Shown: piece by piece, positions 19,894 to 20,438 of the stretch | How the letters are laid out: each line of letters begins with the position of its first letter | Numbering within the stretch: position 1 is the stretch's first letter | From: CAZLQG01 sp964561655 | Lineage (GTDB): Bacteria; Patescibacteriota; Doudnabacteria; UBA920 | Length of the DNA stretch: 20,438 bases | Assembly: GCA_964561655.1 (NCBI GenBank) | Contig: CAZLQG010000019.1 | Coordinates: 1-20,438 of the forward strand | Direction of reading: 5' to 3' | Notes under the pieces: model-generated | What the model saw: only the letters and a program-made list of their open reading frames with translations | What the model was told of the DNA's origin: nothing | Databases searched by the model: none | Translations under genes and position numbers: made by a program

Positions 19894-19971
19894 ATGGAAA
19901 TTTATAATCCGACTGAAATAGAAGTATTTCGTAAATTAAACACGCCTAAAAAAATCCAGGATTTTTTGGAC
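19894..19971 (+). pseudogene. Truncated 5' copy of the transglutaminase-fold gene
   Basis: From ATG 19894 the frame encodes MEIYNPTEIEVFRKLNTPKK and then IQDFLD. Its segment TEIEVFRKLNTPKKIQDFL matches TEIRLFKKLNTPRKIQDFL of the intact gene at 18292 at 15 of 19 positions. The DNA of the last part is nearly identical. After residue 26 the similarity stops, and the frame runs through a terminator hairpin and the antisense of tRNA-His to TAA at 20071-20073. The catalytic Cys and His are missing. It has an apparent promoter of its own, so a short peptide might be made, but it is best read as a broken duplicate. Confidence 0.75.
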
Positions 19972-19985
19972 AGTTTAAGTTCCAC

Positions 19986-20018
19986 AAAAAAAGCGCTCAA
20001 ATTTCTGAGCGCTTTTTT
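19986..20018. terminator. Two-way intrinsic terminator next to tRNA-His
   Basis: AAGCGCTCA (19991-19999) and TGAGCGCTT (20006-20014) form a perfect stem with loop AATTTC. It has A runs upstream and T runs downstream, so it works on both strands. It ends the minus-strand tRNA-His transcript and any plus-strand transcript of the truncated copy. Confidence 0.9.
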
Positions 20019-20019
20019 A

Positions 20020-20095
20020 TGGGGCGGCTATCGGGAATTGAACCCGAATTCTCGCTGCCACAGAGCGATGTAATAACCATTATACCATAGCCGCC
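20020..20095 (-). tRNA. tRNA-His(GUG), CCA encoded
   Basis: On the minus strand the acceptor is GCGGCTA/TAGCCGC with the His-specific extra G(-1) facing discriminator C. The anticodon stem is TCGCT/AGCGA with loop CTGTGGC (anticodon GTG). The T arm is CGGG/CCCG-based with loop TTCAATT, and genomic CCA is at 20020-20022. The extra G-C pair confirms the identity. Confidence 0.95.
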
Positions 20096-20106
20096 ATGTT
20101 TTCTAA

Positions 20107-20138
20107 CAAAAAAACTCTCGCACAGATTTGTGAAGAGT
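20107..20138 (-). terminator. Intrinsic terminator after the CorC/HlyC-like gene
   Basis: On the minus strand ACTCT-T-CACA (20138-20129 region) pairs with TGTG-CG-AGAGT (20124-20114), loop AATC, followed by TTTTTTT (20113-20107). Direction is set by the T tract. It separates the upstream gene from tRNA-His. Confidence 0.75.
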
Positions 20139-20185
20139 TCGTGTAGTTTGATATACGCTGTGCCGTATTTCTCAGAGAGAGTATA

Positions 20186-20438
20186 TCATTTTGTAGGATT
20201 TTGGTCAATTTTGGTGACAAGGACCAATTTAACCGTTCTTTTGGTTTTTTCTTTGACTTCCAATTTTAGGCCTTGTTCCTTCAAGACATCGCCTACATCG
20301 GGAAAGCGCGAGAGTTTGTGGAGGATAAAGCCCGACAAGGTGGAGTAATCTCTGTCTTCCGGCAAACTTATTTGAAAATAGCGATTAAAGTCCACAATGG
20401 AAATTTCGCCGGAAACCGTAAAATTATTGTCATCATTT
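20186..20438 (-). CDS. C-terminal part of a CorC/HlyC-type transporter-associated protein, truncated by window edge
   Basis: The minus-strand frame enters from the right edge and ends at TGA 20188-20186. The visible 83 residues form the transporter-associated (CorC/HlyC) domain: NNFTVSGEISIVDFNRYFQI, then LPEDRDYSTLSGFILHKLSR and FPDVGDVLKEQGLKLEV. In full-length members this follows an N-terminal DUF21 membrane domain and a CBS pair, and the proteins are linked to Mg2+/Co2+ efflux or haemolysin-like functions. Those parts lie outside the window. The GTG at 20395 is an internal Val and not a start. The stop lies within an inverted repeat GATATAC/GTATATC (20150-20187). Confidence 0.85.
   Translation of the reverse strand, partial: NDDNNFTVSGEISIVDFNRYFQISLPEDRDYSTLSGFILHKLSRFPDVGDVLKEQGLKLEVKEKTKRTVKLVLVTKIDQNPTK

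Noticed and set aside
1..20438. CRISPR array, integrase, attachment site or replication origin
   Set aside because: No regularly spaced direct repeats, cas, recombinase or DnaA-box cluster were seen. Repeats present are isolated inverted repeats.

Overview
The window looks like a chromosomal segment of an uncultivated Candidate Phyla Radiation (Patescibacteria) bacterium. This is inferred from a compact type IV pilus assembly operon without pilQ, a divergent HolA, AT-rich leaders in which Shine-Dalgarno sites are mostly weak or absent, tRNA genes that encode CCA, and a high share of small or unassigned genes. UGA is read as stop at two places (18952-18954 and 20186-20188 on the minus strand), which argues against the lineages that recode UGA as glycine. 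No rRNA or universal marker is present, so the placement is not proven.

Layout. (1) 1-2756: the end of a cell-surface polysaccharide cluster. It holds the tail of a GT4-type glycosyltransferase, a GT2 glycosyltransferase, an RmlC-type sugar epimerase and a polyprenyl-phosphate sugar transferase, closed by a strong terminator. (2) 2802-8656: a type IV pilus assembly operon, pilB-pilC-pilM-pilN-pilO plus a small membrane protein, with an extended -10 promoter in front and a terminator behind. A 93-bp element with terminal inverted repeats and flanking TAAG repeats sits between pilO and the last gene. (3) 8657-9175: an RNA zone with a hairpin-rich leader, tRNA-Arg(UCG), a two-way terminator and tRNA-Lys(CUU) on the minus strand. 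(4) 9242-10858: holA, an 84-residue protein resembling a translation-factor beta-barrel, and a hydrophilic 100-residue unknown. (5) 10880-11150: a minus-strand mini transcription unit with its own promoter, Shine-Dalgarno site, 38-codon membrane peptide and terminator. (6) 11238-15745: an AI-2E/PerM-family permease, a P2-type cation ATPase and an AlkD-like DNA glycosylase. (7) 15798-18954: zwf and gnd of the oxidative pentose phosphate pathway, and a transglutaminase-fold protein. (8) 18927-20438: a scrambled accessory stretch. It has a glycosyltransferase C-terminal remnant, a GC-richer secreted beta-rich protein, a truncated second copy of the transglutaminase-fold gene, tRNA-His(GUG) and the end of a CorC/HlyC-type protein.

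How the genes work together. The first block builds surface glycans. The second powers and anchors pilus assembly: PilB is the motor, PilC the platform, and PilM/N/O the alignment complex. zwf and gnd make NADPH and pentose phosphate. The rest are single-gene housekeeping or transport functions.

The most interesting signals are small palindromic or inverted-repeat elements. One splits the pilus operon. One is a 48-bp in-frame GC-rich insert inside zwf that shares a 12-bp word with the tRNA-Arg leader. Others are the minus-strand mini-gene, two promoters placed so close to their ATG that the mRNAs should be leaderless, and the broken gene pieces around the secreted protein. No CRISPR array, integrase or full transposase gene was seen.
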